Assembly (NCBI GenBank): GCA_938005745.1
Contig: CALLMM010000029.1
Span: 1-40,032, forward strand
Direction: 5' to 3'
Source of the DNA: an uncultured Chthonomonadales bacterium
GTDB lineage: Bacteria > Armatimonadota > Chthonomonadetes > Chthonomonadales > CAJBBX01
DNA length: 40,032 bases
Of the stretch, positions 23,926 to 33,002 are shown in pieces. How positions within the stretch are numbered: position 1 is the first letter of the stretch; every line of letters begins with the position of its first letter. The position numbers were made by a program, and so were the translations under genes. Under the pieces are notes generated by a model. The model saw only the letters and a program-made list of their open reading frames with translations. It did no database searches and was not told the DNA's origin.

Positions 23926-25212
23926 GTGAAGCGAGTCGAAAAGACCTCTATCCTGCGCCATGCCGGGTTTCGCAATCTCTGGATCGGGCAGATCATCTCC
24001 CAGTTTGGCGATGTGCTCTATGCGCTGGTCTTCCTGTGGATGGTGCTGGAGGTTACCGGGGATGAGGGCGCGGTGGGGATCGTGGGCGCGGCGCAGGCGC
24101 TGCCGTATGTGACGCTCTCCGCCTATGCGGGAACCGTCGTGGATCGCTGCGACCGCCGTATCCTGCTGATCCTTTCAGATCTGGTCAGCGCGGCGCTGGT
24201 CTTCGGCTTTATCGGCGTGCTGCTGCTCGACCCGAAGCCCTCGCTCTGGATCATCTGTCTCTTCGCCTTTCTGCTGGGATGCGCCAATGTGTTCGCCGGA
24301 CCGGCGCGCGGGGCGGCGATCCCCCGTCTGGTTCCGGAGAAGCAGCTTGTAGAGGCGAACGCCCTCAACTCCACCACGCAGAACGCTATGCCGCTGGCGG
24401 GGAACGCCGTCTCCGCCTTCTTTCTCCACGCCATCTTCACCATCAGTGCGGCGCTGGCATATATTATCACCTTCGCCTTTAACGCCGTCTCGTTTCTCCT
24501 CTCCGCCGTCTTCATGGCGCGGCTTCCGAAGATGCTGCCGCAGCGCGAGGACACGCCGAAATCCGCGTTGCACGACGCCGTCGAGGGAGTGAAGTTTGTT
24601 CTGCATCATCCGGTGCTGGGTCCTGCGATGCTGGTATCGCTGGCGATGAACTTCTTCGTCGCGCCCTTCATGCCCGCCTATGTGGTGGTGGCGCAGGAGA
24701 AGTTCAAGGGGACGCCGGGACTGCTTGCGATGCTGGAGACGGGCTTCTTTTTGGGAATGGTGATCGGATCGCTGCTGGTCTTCCGGGTACAGATTCACAG
24801 GGTGGGGCTGGCGTTTTCGCTCTGGCTCTCGCTGGCGTCACTGACCGTGATTCCGATGGGATATGTGGGGTCGCCCTATGCGTTCTGGGCGTTGAACTTC
24901 CTCTGCGGCATCATGATCCCGCTGGCATCCGTGCCGCTCAATACCCTGATTCAGCTGGAGACGCCGGACGGTCTGCGCGGACGGGTCAACTCTGCGCTGG
25001 CGATGGTCGCCTCGATGGTGCTGCCGGTCGGGATGGCGATGAGCGGTCTGCTCATCAAGCGGATGGGAATCGAGGGCATCTTTATCTTTATGGGCGCGGG
25101 ACTGGGCATCAGCCCGCTCCTCGCGCTCTTCTTTCCCGGCTATCGTCACGCCACGCTGCCGTCTGGTACGGCAGCCGTGCAGAGCGAGGAGAGACTGCCT
25201 ACGGTCGGTTAA
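23926..25212 (+). CDS. MFS transporter (MFS_3/EntS-like)
   Basis: 428 residues from GTG 23926; ribosome site weak. The N-terminus (HAGFRNLWIGQIISQFGD) and the loop VVDRCDRRILLILSDL between the second and third helices are typical of the MFS_3 group, which includes enterobactin exporter EntS and macrolide exporters. About 12 membrane segments are visible. The 3' end overlaps the convergent epimerase gene by 14 bases. Substrate unknown; the group is mostly exporters, so it is not an obvious sugar importer for the catabolic genes. Confidence 0.9.
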   Translation: MKRVEKTSILRHAGFRNLWIGQIISQFGDVLYALVFLWMVLEVTGDEGAVGIVGAAQALPYVTLSAYAGTVVDRCDRRILLILSDLVSAALVFGFIGVLLLDPKPSLWIICLFAFLLGCANVFAGPARGAAIPRLVPEKQLVEANALNSTTQNAMPLAGNAVSAFFLHAIFTISAALAYIITFAFNAVSFLLSAVFMARLPKMLPQREDTPKSALHDAVEGVKFVLHHPVLGPAMLVSLAMNFFVAPFMPAYVVVAQEKFKGTPGLLAMLETGFFLGMVIGSLLVFRVQIHRVGLAFSLWLSLASLTVIPMGYVGSPYAFWALNFLCGIMIPLASVPLNTLIQLETPDGLRGRVNSALAMVASMVLPVGMAMSGLLIKRMGIEGIFIFMGAGLGISPLLALFFPGYRHATLPSGTAAVQSEERLPTVG

Positions 25213-26206
25213 CCTCCTGACCCAGCGAGTCGGTCAGCCTCTCCCATGCCGCGATCAGACGGTCATCGAACGGGTCGTTATCGCTGTTTTCAATGCGGTG
25301 GTTCTCATCCAGCCAGGCGACCGTGCGGCGCACTCCCTCCACCCAGGGTACGGTGTACCGGAACCCGAGGTCGCGCTTCGCCTTCTCGTTACTGAAGACG
25401 CTGTTGTACTGGAAGATCTCCACGGTCATCCCGGCGCGCTCCGGCGCGACCTTTCCAAGAACATCGGTGGGGATATGCGTGATCTTCGCTTCGCTGCCCA
25501 GCGCCTGTGCGACCCCCTGCGTGTACTCGTTCCAGGTCATCCACGCCTCCCCGGTCACATTGTAGGACTGTCCGAAGGCTTTCGGATTGCCGAGCGCGCC
25601 CACAAATCCCCGCGCCACATCGTCAATATGGCAGGAAGCCCACAGCCCGGAGCCGTCGCCATGCACCACCACCGGCTTTCCCCGGCGAATGCGATCCAGA
25701 TAGGTCGTCTTCCATCCGAGCGAATGCACGATGGTTCCGCCTTCGCCGTAGGTGTGCGACGGGCGCAGGATGGTGACGGGGAAGCTCTGCGAGTGCGCCT
25801 CCATGAAACGATCCTCGCAGGCGACCTTGTTATGCCCGTAGCTGCCGGTCGGCGTGCGCGGCTCGTTTTCGTCGGCGGGCAGTCTGCTGAGCATCCCTCC
25901 GTAGACGCAGACGGTGCTGCAGAAGACAAAGTGACCGGCGCGTCCCTGAAAGGCGCGGATCGCGCTCTCGGCGTCCTCCGGCTGATAACAGATCATGTCT
26001 ATGACCGCGTCCCATGTCTCCGAAGCCATCGCCGCTTCGAAGGCGGGATAGTCCCGGCGGTCTCCCAGCAGAATGCGCGCTCCCTCCGGGATACGGGCAG
26101 GGGTCTGACCGCGATTGAAGACGGTAACCGCGTCTCCGCGCTCCACAAGCTGCCGGGTGATCGCGGTGCTGATCAGCCCCGTTCCGCCGATGATCAAAAC
26201 CTTCAT
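25199..26206 (-). CDS. NAD-dependent epimerase/dehydratase (extended SDR), paralogue 2
   Basis: 335 residues; GGAGGAGAG precedes ATG 26206. The NAD-binding motif is IGGTGLIST at the N-terminus, the active-site Tyr-x3-Lys is YGHNK, and FCSTVCVYGG supplies the Ser/Thr strand. Length and layout match the gene at 3736-4743, including the AxGxExKxTHIPxD region and the closing VPWVEGVRR. The two are ancient paralogues rather than a recent copy. The stop overlaps the convergent MFS gene by 14 bases. Substrate unknown; a nucleotide-sugar or RNA-binding SDR relative is possible. Cytoplasmic. Confidence 0.9.
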   Translation of the reverse strand: MKVLIIGGTGLISTAITRQLVERGDAVTVFNRGQTPARIPEGARILLGDRRDYPAFEAAMASETWDAVIDMICYQPEDAESAIRAFQGRAGHFVFCSTVCVYGGMLSRLPADENEPRTPTGSYGHNKVACEDRFMEAHSQSFPVTILRPSHTYGEGGTIVHSLGWKTTYLDRIRRGKPVVVHGDGSGLWASCHIDDVARGFVGALGNPKAFGQSYNVTGEAWMTWNEYTQGVAQALGSEAKITHIPTDVLGKVAPERAGMTVEIFQYNSVFSNEKAKRDLGFRYTVPWVEGVRRTVAWLDENHRIENSDNDPFDDRLIAAWERLTDSLGQEVNRP

Positions 26207-26261
26207 TCTCTCCTCCCGGATGGTGATGCGCCTGTCTGTATGTCGTTTCGCGCGTCCGCGA

Positions 26262-29123
26262 TCAGCCGGTGCTCTGCATGGCGGCGGCGATGCCGATGAT
26301 GCTTAGAAGGATCGCTTCGCGCAGGTCGGAAGCCTCTTCTCCCTGAGTCTCCAGCTGCTCCTCCCAGCGCTCCAGCAGGGCGATCTGCAGGCGGCTGAGC
26401 GGGGCGGCGGCGGGGTTGCGCAACTCCACCATACGTCGCAACACCGACTCGCTGCCCATAAGCTGTTCGCTCTGCGTGATCTGAAGAATCCAGCGCCGGG
26501 TTCGTTCATACTCTTCTTCGATCTGCGCGTGAATGCGCCGTCCCAGCTCCTCCGATCGGATGCGCGAGGCGTACCAGACGGCGGTCGGGAGGTGCGCGCG
26601 CACCAGCTCCAGCTGCGCGTTGTCCAGCGCGGTTCGGAAGAAGGACCAGTCCCGGTACATCTGCCGCAGCAGCGAGAGGTTCTCCTCCGACTGCTCCGCA
26701 AACCAGGCGAGCGCGCTTCCGACGCCGTACCAGCCGGGCAGTACGTAGCGGCTCTGCACCCACGCGAAGACCCAGGGAATAGCCCGCAGGTTCTCCAGTC
26801 CGATCAGACCCTGACCGGGGCGGAAGACCGGGCGCGAGGCGATGGGCAGGCGGCTGATGTGGCGGATGGGGGTGGCATGGGTGTAGAACGACCAGAAGTC
26901 GGGATCGTGGTAGACCAGATCGCGGTAGACCTGAAGCGAACGCTCCGACATTCGCTGCATCGCCTCTGTCCAGTGACGCTGCACCCGTCTTCGACCACAC
27001 CTGCCGCTGGTCGCCAGCAGGACCGCATGCACGATCTCCTCCAGATGCCGGTGAGCGATGGGCGGAAGGCTGTAGCGGAAGGAGATCACCTCGCCCTGCT
27101 CGGTGAAACGGACGCGCCCGTTGCAGCTGTCCGCCGGCTGTGACAGGATCGCGCGATTGGCGCGTCCGCCGCCTCTGCCGACGGTTCCCCCGCGTCCGTG
27201 GAAGATCTGCATGGTGATCCCCTGCCTGCGGCAGACCTGCCCCAGACGCGCCTGGGCATTGTGCAGCAGCCAGTTTGCCGCCAGGTATCCTCCGTCCTTG
27301 TTGCTGTCGGAGTAGCCGAGCATGATCTCCTGAAAGTCTCCCCGCGCCTTCAGGTGGAGGGCGTAGGTGTCGTTGGCGAAGAGGCGGCGCATCAGTCCGT
27401 CACACCGCTGAAGATCGTCAATCGTCTCAAAGAGCGGAACGATGTCCAGTTCGCTCTCCATCTCCAGTCCCGTCTCGGTGGACTTCCAGCGCAGCAGCCC
27501 GACCTCCTTCGCCAGCAGCAGCACCTCCAGCACATCGCTGACGTCGTGGGTCATGCTGATCACGTAGGCGTTCACCATCTCGGGGGAGATATAGCGGCGT
27601 CCGTGCCGGATCACCTCGAAGACCTCCAGCACCGACTGCGTCTGCGGGGAACCGACCCAATCGCGGGGGAGCAGGGGACGCACCCGGCGAAGCTCCCGGG
27701 TCAGCAGACGCACGCGCTCCTCTTCCGGCAGAGCGGAGTACCGGACGCCTCCGGGGATCGCTCTGGCAATGGAGAAGATCTCGTCCAGCGCCTTCTCATG
27801 CTCTTCGCTGTGCTGGCGGATGTCCAGCGACGCCAGATGAAAGCCGAAAGTCTTTACCTGCGTGACCAGATCGCCTAGCAGCCCCTCTTCCGCCAGAGAT
27901 GTGCCCCGGTTCCGCTGCAGGCTCCGCTGCAGGATCTGCAGGTCCTCCAGCATCTCGCGGGAGTTTCGGTACGACGGCTCCGGGGTAAGAAAGCCGGGAC
28001 CCTCGGCATGGAAATCGGAGAGGTTGCGGAGATGGTTGAGGCTGGCGGTCAGCCGCTCCTGGATGTAGAGGATCTTCAGCGCATAGGGTTCGAGGGCGAA
28101 CCGTTCCAGCCGCTCCTGCGGCAGAGTGATGCTCTGTTGATCGCGCGCAATGGAGGCGAGCAGCTCTTCGCTGGGCGGGGCGAGACGGGAACTCTGGGTC
28201 AATTCGCGCCGGAGCGGCACCATCTTCTCCAGATAGAGCCGCAGAGCGCGGGTCTTGTACATCAGCATCGCCTGCCAGGTTATCTCCGGGGTGACGAATG
28301 GGTTGCCGTCGCGATCGCCCCCGATCCAGGTGCGGTATCGCAGGAAGGGGGGGATGTCGAAGGCGGCGTCCGGATAGGCTTCTCGCAGCGCCGAACGCAT
28401 ATCCGCGTGCAGCCAGGTGACGACCTCAAAGATGGTGTGGACGAAGAAGTAGAGGGCGTTGCGGACCTCGTCAATGACGGAGAAGGTCGCCGATCGAAGC
28501 TCATCGGTCTGCCACAGGGCGGTCAGCATCTGATGCAGGCGCGAGAGACTGCGCTCCTCGTGGTTGATCGGACGATCCAGATAGGGCGTCTCTGGCGAAT
28601 CGGAGAGCTGTACGAGGCACTCGGCGATCGTCTGCAGCTTATCGAGCACGGAGCGCCGGCGCGCCTCGGTGGGGTGCGCTGTCAGCGTGGGCAGGATGAC
28701 GATCTGATCGAGGAGCGACTGCATCTGCTCGGCGGTGAAGCCGCTCTGTTTGAGCTGCAGCACCGCCTCGCGGATCGACTCGGTGCGGGGCGTGCCTCCG
28801 GCGCGCGCCTGCCGCACATGGTTGACGCGGATGATCTCTTTCTGTTCGGCGGTGTTTAGAAGCTGGAAAAAGACCGTGAAGGCGCGCAGAAGACGCCTGA
28901 CGGTCCGCATGTCTTTCAGTTCCGGCATGATCTCCAGGAGCCGCTGCGGGTCTTCGGAGCCTTCCCCGGCATAGAGCCGGCGGGCGAGCAGGATTAACTC
29001 GGCTCCTGCCTGCTCCTGTAGAACCTCTCCGAGCACTCTATCGAGCAGCGTGATATCACGGCTGAGCGGCTCCGAGAGTTGATGATCCTGCGGCGACAGG
29101 GAAAGAAAGGATGCCGGATGCAT
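26262..29123 (-). CDS. ppc: Phosphoenolpyruvate carboxylase
   Basis: 953 residues from ATG 29123 (AGGAG about 14 bases upstream); a frame extension to 29177 is not conserved-looking. Makes oxaloacetate from PEP and bicarbonate, feeding the TCA cycle. All signature blocks are present: LTAHPTEARR with catalytic His150, GGDRDGNPFVT, GYSDSNKDGGYLAANW, and FHGRGGTVGRGGGRAN with the mobile loop. The C-terminus ends QSTG, close to the usual RNTG that closes the active site. Size is in the bacterial range of 880-970. It lies downstream of the clostripain-like gene, separated by a hairpin, and is probably transcribed independently. Confidence 0.97.
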   Translation of the reverse strand: MHPASFLSLSPQDHQLSEPLSRDITLLDRVLGEVLQEQAGAELILLARRLYAGEGSEDPQRLLEIMPELKDMRTVRRLLRAFTVFFQLLNTAEQKEIIRVNHVRQARAGGTPRTESIREAVLQLKQSGFTAEQMQSLLDQIVILPTLTAHPTEARRRSVLDKLQTIAECLVQLSDSPETPYLDRPINHEERSLSRLHQMLTALWQTDELRSATFSVIDEVRNALYFFVHTIFEVVTWLHADMRSALREAYPDAAFDIPPFLRYRTWIGGDRDGNPFVTPEITWQAMLMYKTRALRLYLEKMVPLRRELTQSSRLAPPSEELLASIARDQQSITLPQERLERFALEPYALKILYIQERLTASLNHLRNLSDFHAEGPGFLTPEPSYRNSREMLEDLQILQRSLQRNRGTSLAEEGLLGDLVTQVKTFGFHLASLDIRQHSEEHEKALDEIFSIARAIPGGVRYSALPEEERVRLLTRELRRVRPLLPRDWVGSPQTQSVLEVFEVIRHGRRYISPEMVNAYVISMTHDVSDVLEVLLLAKEVGLLRWKSTETGLEMESELDIVPLFETIDDLQRCDGLMRRLFANDTYALHLKARGDFQEIMLGYSDSNKDGGYLAANWLLHNAQARLGQVCRRQGITMQIFHGRGGTVGRGGGRANRAILSQPADSCNGRVRFTEQGEVISFRYSLPPIAHRHLEEIVHAVLLATSGRCGRRRVQRHWTEAMQRMSERSLQVYRDLVYHDPDFWSFYTHATPIRHISRLPIASRPVFRPGQGLIGLENLRAIPWVFAWVQSRYVLPGWYGVGSALAWFAEQSEENLSLLRQMYRDWSFFRTALDNAQLELVRAHLPTAVWYASRIRSEELGRRIHAQIEEEYERTRRWILQITQSEQLMGSESVLRRMVELRNPAAAPLSRLQIALLERWEEQLETQGEEASDLREAILLSIIGIAAAMQSTG

Positions 29124-29160
29124 AGACGATGAACTCTCCTGACCCTCTGCGAGGGAGCGC

Positions 29161-29196
29161 GCCTCCCCTCCTCTCATCGTCGGGAAGAGGAGAGGC
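29161..29196 (-). terminator. Hairpin between clostripain-like gene and ppc
   Basis: 29186-29196 pairs with 29161-29174 as an 11-bp stem with a 3-base bulge and an 11-base loop, starting nine bases after the stop at 29205. No T-tract follows. It may attenuate transcription into ppc. Confidence 0.4.
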
Positions 29197-29204
29197 GTCG
29201 GGAC

Positions 29205-31007
29205 TTAGGGATTCTGCGGCTGCTCCTTGAGCCACTCGTCCCAGGCGGTTGAGCGCGCCAGCGCCAGATTTGCGTAGCTGGGCAGGTAGTTGGAGGGAGC
29301 CGGGATATAGATCGCCAGGCCGTTGGAGTTGGGAACCAGCGAGCCGTTCTCTTCGGCGTAGATGGCGTCGCTGAGCGCGGTCTGCAGCGCTGTCACCGCG
29401 TTGCGGATCGCCGCCGTGCCGGTGGTGTCCCGGATGAGCTGTGCGTAGTGCCACAGGTCTTTGTTTTCGGGATAGGTGTAGCTCTGCGCATTCAGGCGCG
29501 CGTTTACCATGGCGGCGCGGTTATTGCCGACATTGGCGCGCAGGGCGTTGGCAAAGGCGTCCAGCCGCTCCGCTACCGTCTGCATCCTATTCAGATAGAG
29601 CGCGGACTGGGTGATGTTGCTGCTGCGCCCGTAAGCTTCGATGGTGCGGGTGACGATTCTCCGCCCGAACTCTTCCGCCGACATATTCGGGTTTGCCGCA
29701 AGGTCGGCGAGAAACCGGTCGTAGACATAGCCTTCGCCGGGCGGACTCTCCTCCGAACCAACCATGATCTGCGCCGAATTCCGGATCTCGTAGGCGACCT
29801 CCATCATCTGCATCAGGGAGGCGTCGAAGATGACCATGTCCATCTTCGGGGTAACGTTCAACGCCGCCGGAAGCTGCCACACCTGGATCTCATTGTTCGT
29901 CGAGTCGTCTATCGAGACGGAGCGGGGCGCGACTCGCTGTCCGCCGTCCGCCGAGCGCGTGATACGCCATCCCGCGCCGTGATTCCAGATCACCAGCGCG
30001 TAGCGGTCCGCAGGATACCGCTCCTGCGTCCAGACGATGAATTTACGCAGCTCCCGCCAGTCGCCCATGTCAATATTCGCGCCCATGTCTTCGACAAGCT
30101 GCGAGTTGACCGTTCTGGTATCGTTATCCTTCGTAACATAGTAGCGGCGCGTGCCGATCCAGTCCGGGCGTCCACAGGTGGCGCAGTTCGCCTGTTTCCA
30201 CTGAACCACGATATTGAGGTCCGAGGAGGAGCCGATCTTCTCCATCTGGTTGACGTTCAGCGGACCGAACTCCTCCAGATTGTTGGCGGCGTTGATGAAG
30301 ACCATGAAGGTCCATCGCGCCCGCTGGGTCTTCGAGAGGGAGATTTCCGCGTTTACCGTAACGTTATTGATTTTCGTCAGGCGCAGAGTGTAGCTGGACG
30401 TTCCGGCGATCAGTCTTCCGGCGGTAGCGTTATCGGTCGTCTGGAAAGAGCCGTCCTCCGCCACGAGGAGCGAACCTCCCGCAGTCGCGCCGTTGTAGCG
30501 TAGCCACAGCGTACCATGACTGGTCTGGTCGTAGCTGATGTAGGCGCTGTTGGCGCCGGAGACGCCGGAGAAGGTTCCGATCAGCGAGGCGGGGGTGGTG
30601 CGACCGGGGGAGATCACGCTCGCGGTATAGCCGAACAGGTTGACGGAGTTGCGCTGTACCGCGCCGGTTACCGAGTCTCCGTTACTGGCAAAGGTCCCGG
30701 AAAACTGTGTGTTGCCGTCTTCCGACTGCGCGAAGAACTGACCGTTGGAGGAGATGGCTCCCTGCCCGCCCGCGCCGGAGATCAGCGTGGAGGTGTCCTG
30801 GGCGAAGACGGTGAAGCGTCCGCTGCTATCAACGCTGAGAACAAGCGTCCGACCATCGCTGGAGAAGCTGTAGCTGCGTCCATACCAGAGCGGCGTGGAA
30901 GTGCCTCCTCCGCCTCCACCCCCGCAGCCAACGAGAGGGAGGACAAACAGAACGCTGAAGAGCGCGATCCATCTGGAGAGGTTCGTGCGACTCGATCTAC
31001 GGAGCAT
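29205..31007 (-). CDS. Clostripain-family (C11) lipoprotein with catalytic Cys replaced by Ser
   Basis: 600 residues from ATG 31007, with AAGGGAG 11 bases upstream and a promoter at 31033-31061. A lipobox LVGC (Cys28) followed by a Gly-rich linker marks a lipoprotein. Residues 40-225 are beta-rich and Gly/Ser/Thr-rich, an adhesion- or spacer-like region. The C11 domain begins at about 230 (WTFMVFINAANNLEEF). The catalytic His342 is intact in IWNHGAGW. The position of the nucleophile, usually Asp-Ala-Cys-Leu-Met, reads FDASLMQMMEVAYE, so Ser396 (codon TCC) stands there. The protein is either a pseudopeptidase or a serine variant. It is divergent from the diguanylate cyclase gene. Confidence 0.9.
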   Translation of the reverse strand: MLRRSSRTNLSRWIALFSVLFVLPLVGCGGGGGGGTSTPLWYGRSYSFSSDGRTLVLSVDSSGRFTVFAQDTSTLISGAGGQGAISSNGQFFAQSEDGNTQFSGTFASNGDSVTGAVQRNSVNLFGYTASVISPGRTTPASLIGTFSGVSGANSAYISYDQTSHGTLWLRYNGATAGGSLLVAEDGSFQTTDNATAGRLIAGTSSYTLRLTKINNVTVNAEISLSKTQRARWTFMVFINAANNLEEFGPLNVNQMEKIGSSSDLNIVVQWKQANCATCGRPDWIGTRRYYVTKDNDTRTVNSQLVEDMGANIDMGDWRELRKFIVWTQERYPADRYALVIWNHGAGWRITRSADGGQRVAPRSVSIDDSTNNEIQVWQLPAALNVTPKMDMVIFDASLMQMMEVAYEIRNSAQIMVGSEESPPGEGYVYDRFLADLAANPNMSAEEFGRRIVTRTIEAYGRSSNITQSALYLNRMQTVAERLDAFANALRANVGNNRAAMVNARLNAQSYTYPENKDLWHYAQLIRDTTGTAAIRNAVTALQTALSDAIYAEENGSLVPNSNGLAIYIPAPSNYLPSYANLALARSTAWDEWLKEQPQNP

Positions 31008-31032
31008 ATCGTCATGATCTCCCTTCAGGGAA

Positions 31033-31061
31033 AGTATACCTCGGGTAGGCGCTTCTGTCTG
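31033..31061 (-). promoter_or_regulatory. Sigma70-type promoter for the clostripain-like gene
   Basis: Minus-strand CAGACA (31056-31061) and TATACT (31033-31038) are 17 bases apart. The start site near 31026 leaves a leader of about 20 bases containing the AAGGGAG ribosome site. Confidence 0.6.
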
Positions 31062-31110
31062 ACGGGAGAACGGCTGTTTCCGTGTAATCAGGAAAAGAGG
31101 TCCAACCCGC

Positions 31111-31139
31111 TTGTATCGTGATGACGGTTTTGCTATAAT
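31111..31139 (+). promoter_or_regulatory. Sigma70-type promoter for the diguanylate cyclase gene
   Basis: TTGTAT (31111-31116) and a perfect TATAAT (31134-31139) are exactly 17 bases apart. This shows that the in-frame TTG at 31111 and ATG at 31138 are promoter bases, not starts. The leader would be about 70 bases, ending at GTG 31216. Confidence 0.75.
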
Positions 31140-31215
31140 GGGGGAGACTACCAGTACAGTTACTGACTGCCGCCACTCTTTTGTTCCCGAACAGACCGGT
31201 CTGAAGGGAGATGAT

Positions 31216-32913
31216 GTGAGCGCCCCCTTTCTGCGCATTCGCGCGCTCATTCTACACTACTGGCCGCGTGTTTTTCGAGGGGCAATCCTCTGCAGCGCGC
31301 TGATCCTTCTCACGCTGCAGAGTCTGCATCTGTCCGGAATCTCCTTCCGCCTCTCGCTTTTGCTGCTCCTCATGGTCGCCGCGACGCGCCTCTTTCCGGT
31401 TGCGCTGGCGCGCGAAAAGCCGATCTACTTCACCTCCGCCTTTGTCTTCGCGGCTTCCATCCTGCAAAACGGCGCGGTTGCCGGCTGGATCGCGCTGGCG
31501 GTCTGTCTGCTGCATGCCCATCTGATGCGGCATAAAGAAAGGCTGGAGGCGTCATATACCGGGGCGATCTACGCGCTGGCGGCGATGCTGGCGGACTGGC
31601 TCTACCGTCATCTGCTTCATGGCGAGCCGACGACCGAACATATCGGGATAAGAGAGCTGTCCTTTATCATTCTGTCCGCTGTCGCCTATATACTCTCCAT
31701 CCTGCTGATGATGGTCGCAGGCAATCTGGGGACGCGGCAGGCGCATCGCGAATACTATGAGCCGGTGCTGCGTGTTCAGGGGCTGGCGTATGCGATCAGT
31801 TTTCCCTTTGTTATCGTGATGATCGTCTCCTATCGCGGCTTCGGGGCGGTGATGCTGCCGGTGCTTGTCGGCATGCTGATCGTCTGCGCCTACTCGGTGC
31901 GGGCATCGGTCGAGAACCGGATCATGGCGCGGCAGCTAGCAGCGGCGGAGACGCTGGGACGCGCCTGCGAACAGGAGGTTCGCGTCGAAATCCCGCTGGT
32001 GCTGTTTCTGGGGCAGGCGCGGGAACTGGTGCTCTTCCAACACGCCATTCTCTGGATCATGGAGGAGGAGGGGGGCGAGTATAAGCCGATGGCAGTCTAT
32101 CCGGAGGGGTCGGACTATCTGAAGACGTTGCCGGCGGAGATGGACGCCCTGATCTCCCGCGTAGGCAATCGTACCTCGCCGCTGATCGTCTCCGAAGCCG
32201 CACAGGATCCGCGCACGCCGGCTGGCTCACCGGAGGAGTCTTGGATGCTCTATCCGCTGCGCCTGCACGGCAGCACCATGGGCGTCGCGCTCTTCTCGCG
32301 CGACACTCTGCATCCCTTCACGCGGCAGGATGCCCGCCGGCTGGCGGGGCTGATCCCCCAGGCGGCGATCGCCTTTGAGAGCGTGCGCCTGCGACAGATG
32401 ATCTTTCGCTACTCCAACATGGCGATTACCGACGGCTTGACCGGGCTGCTCAATCACCGCCGCAGTCAAGAGGTTCTGCGGGAGGAGTTTCGCCGCGCTA
32501 CCCGGTACTGCCGTCCGCTGTCGGTGCTGATGCTGGATGTGGACGGCTTCAAAGAGTTCAACGATACCTACGGTCATCCACAGGGAGATCAGGTGCTCGC
32601 GCATATCGCCCGGCTTCTGCGAACCAGCGTGCGCAGCGTGGATCATGTCGGACGGTACGGCGGAGAGGAGTTTATCATTATCCTGCCGGAGACGACGCGC
32701 GAAAACGCCTTCGCGCTGGCGGAGCGCATTCGCGCGACCGTCGCCCTGGAGTGGTTTCCGGCTGGCAACGGCGAGTTCGTGCAGAAGACGGTCAGTATCG
32801 GCGTCTCCGCCTATCCCGATGATGCCGTAGACCCCGCCGATCTGATTCAACTTGCGGATGAAGCCCTCTACCGCGCCAAACGCTCCGGGAAGAACCGCGT
32901 CCTCACCGCTTAG
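31216..32913 (+). CDS. Membrane diguanylate cyclase with GAF-like and GGDEF domains
   Basis: 565 residues from GTG 31216; AAGGGAG ends five bases before it, and the promoter overlaps the upstream candidate starts. Residues 1-230 contain about seven hydrophobic segments. A GAF-like sensor domain follows (about 245-400), then the GGDEF domain from about 410 (TDGLTGLLNHR). The active site is RYGGEEF, a catalytically competent variant. RSVD lies five residues before GGEEF and is the RxxD I-site for product inhibition. It makes cyclic di-GMP from two GTP at the inner membrane. It is divergent from the clostripain-like lipoprotein, so both could respond to common control. Confidence 0.95.
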   Translation: MSAPFLRIRALILHYWPRVFRGAILCSALILLTLQSLHLSGISFRLSLLLLLMVAATRLFPVALAREKPIYFTSAFVFAASILQNGAVAGWIALAVCLLHAHLMRHKERLEASYTGAIYALAAMLADWLYRHLLHGEPTTEHIGIRELSFIILSAVAYILSILLMMVAGNLGTRQAHREYYEPVLRVQGLAYAISFPFVIVMIVSYRGFGAVMLPVLVGMLIVCAYSVRASVENRIMARQLAAAETLGRACEQEVRVEIPLVLFLGQARELVLFQHAILWIMEEEGGEYKPMAVYPEGSDYLKTLPAEMDALISRVGNRTSPLIVSEAAQDPRTPAGSPEESWMLYPLRLHGSTMGVALFSRDTLHPFTRQDARRLAGLIPQAAIAFESVRLRQMIFRYSNMAITDGLTGLLNHRRSQEVLREEFRRATRYCRPLSVLMLDVDGFKEFNDTYGHPQGDQVLAHIARLLRTSVRSVDHVGRYGGEEFIIILPETTRENAFALAERIRATVALEWFPAGNGEFVQKTVSIGVSAYPDDAVDPADLIQLADEALYRAKRSGKNRVLTA

Positions 32914-33002
32914 AGTAGCCCTCTGTGCTTGGCGCAAGCGCGATGTTCCCATCATGCATGCAAGACCCCTGACATCGGCTGTGCGCTTTCGCTAGATCGA
33001 GC

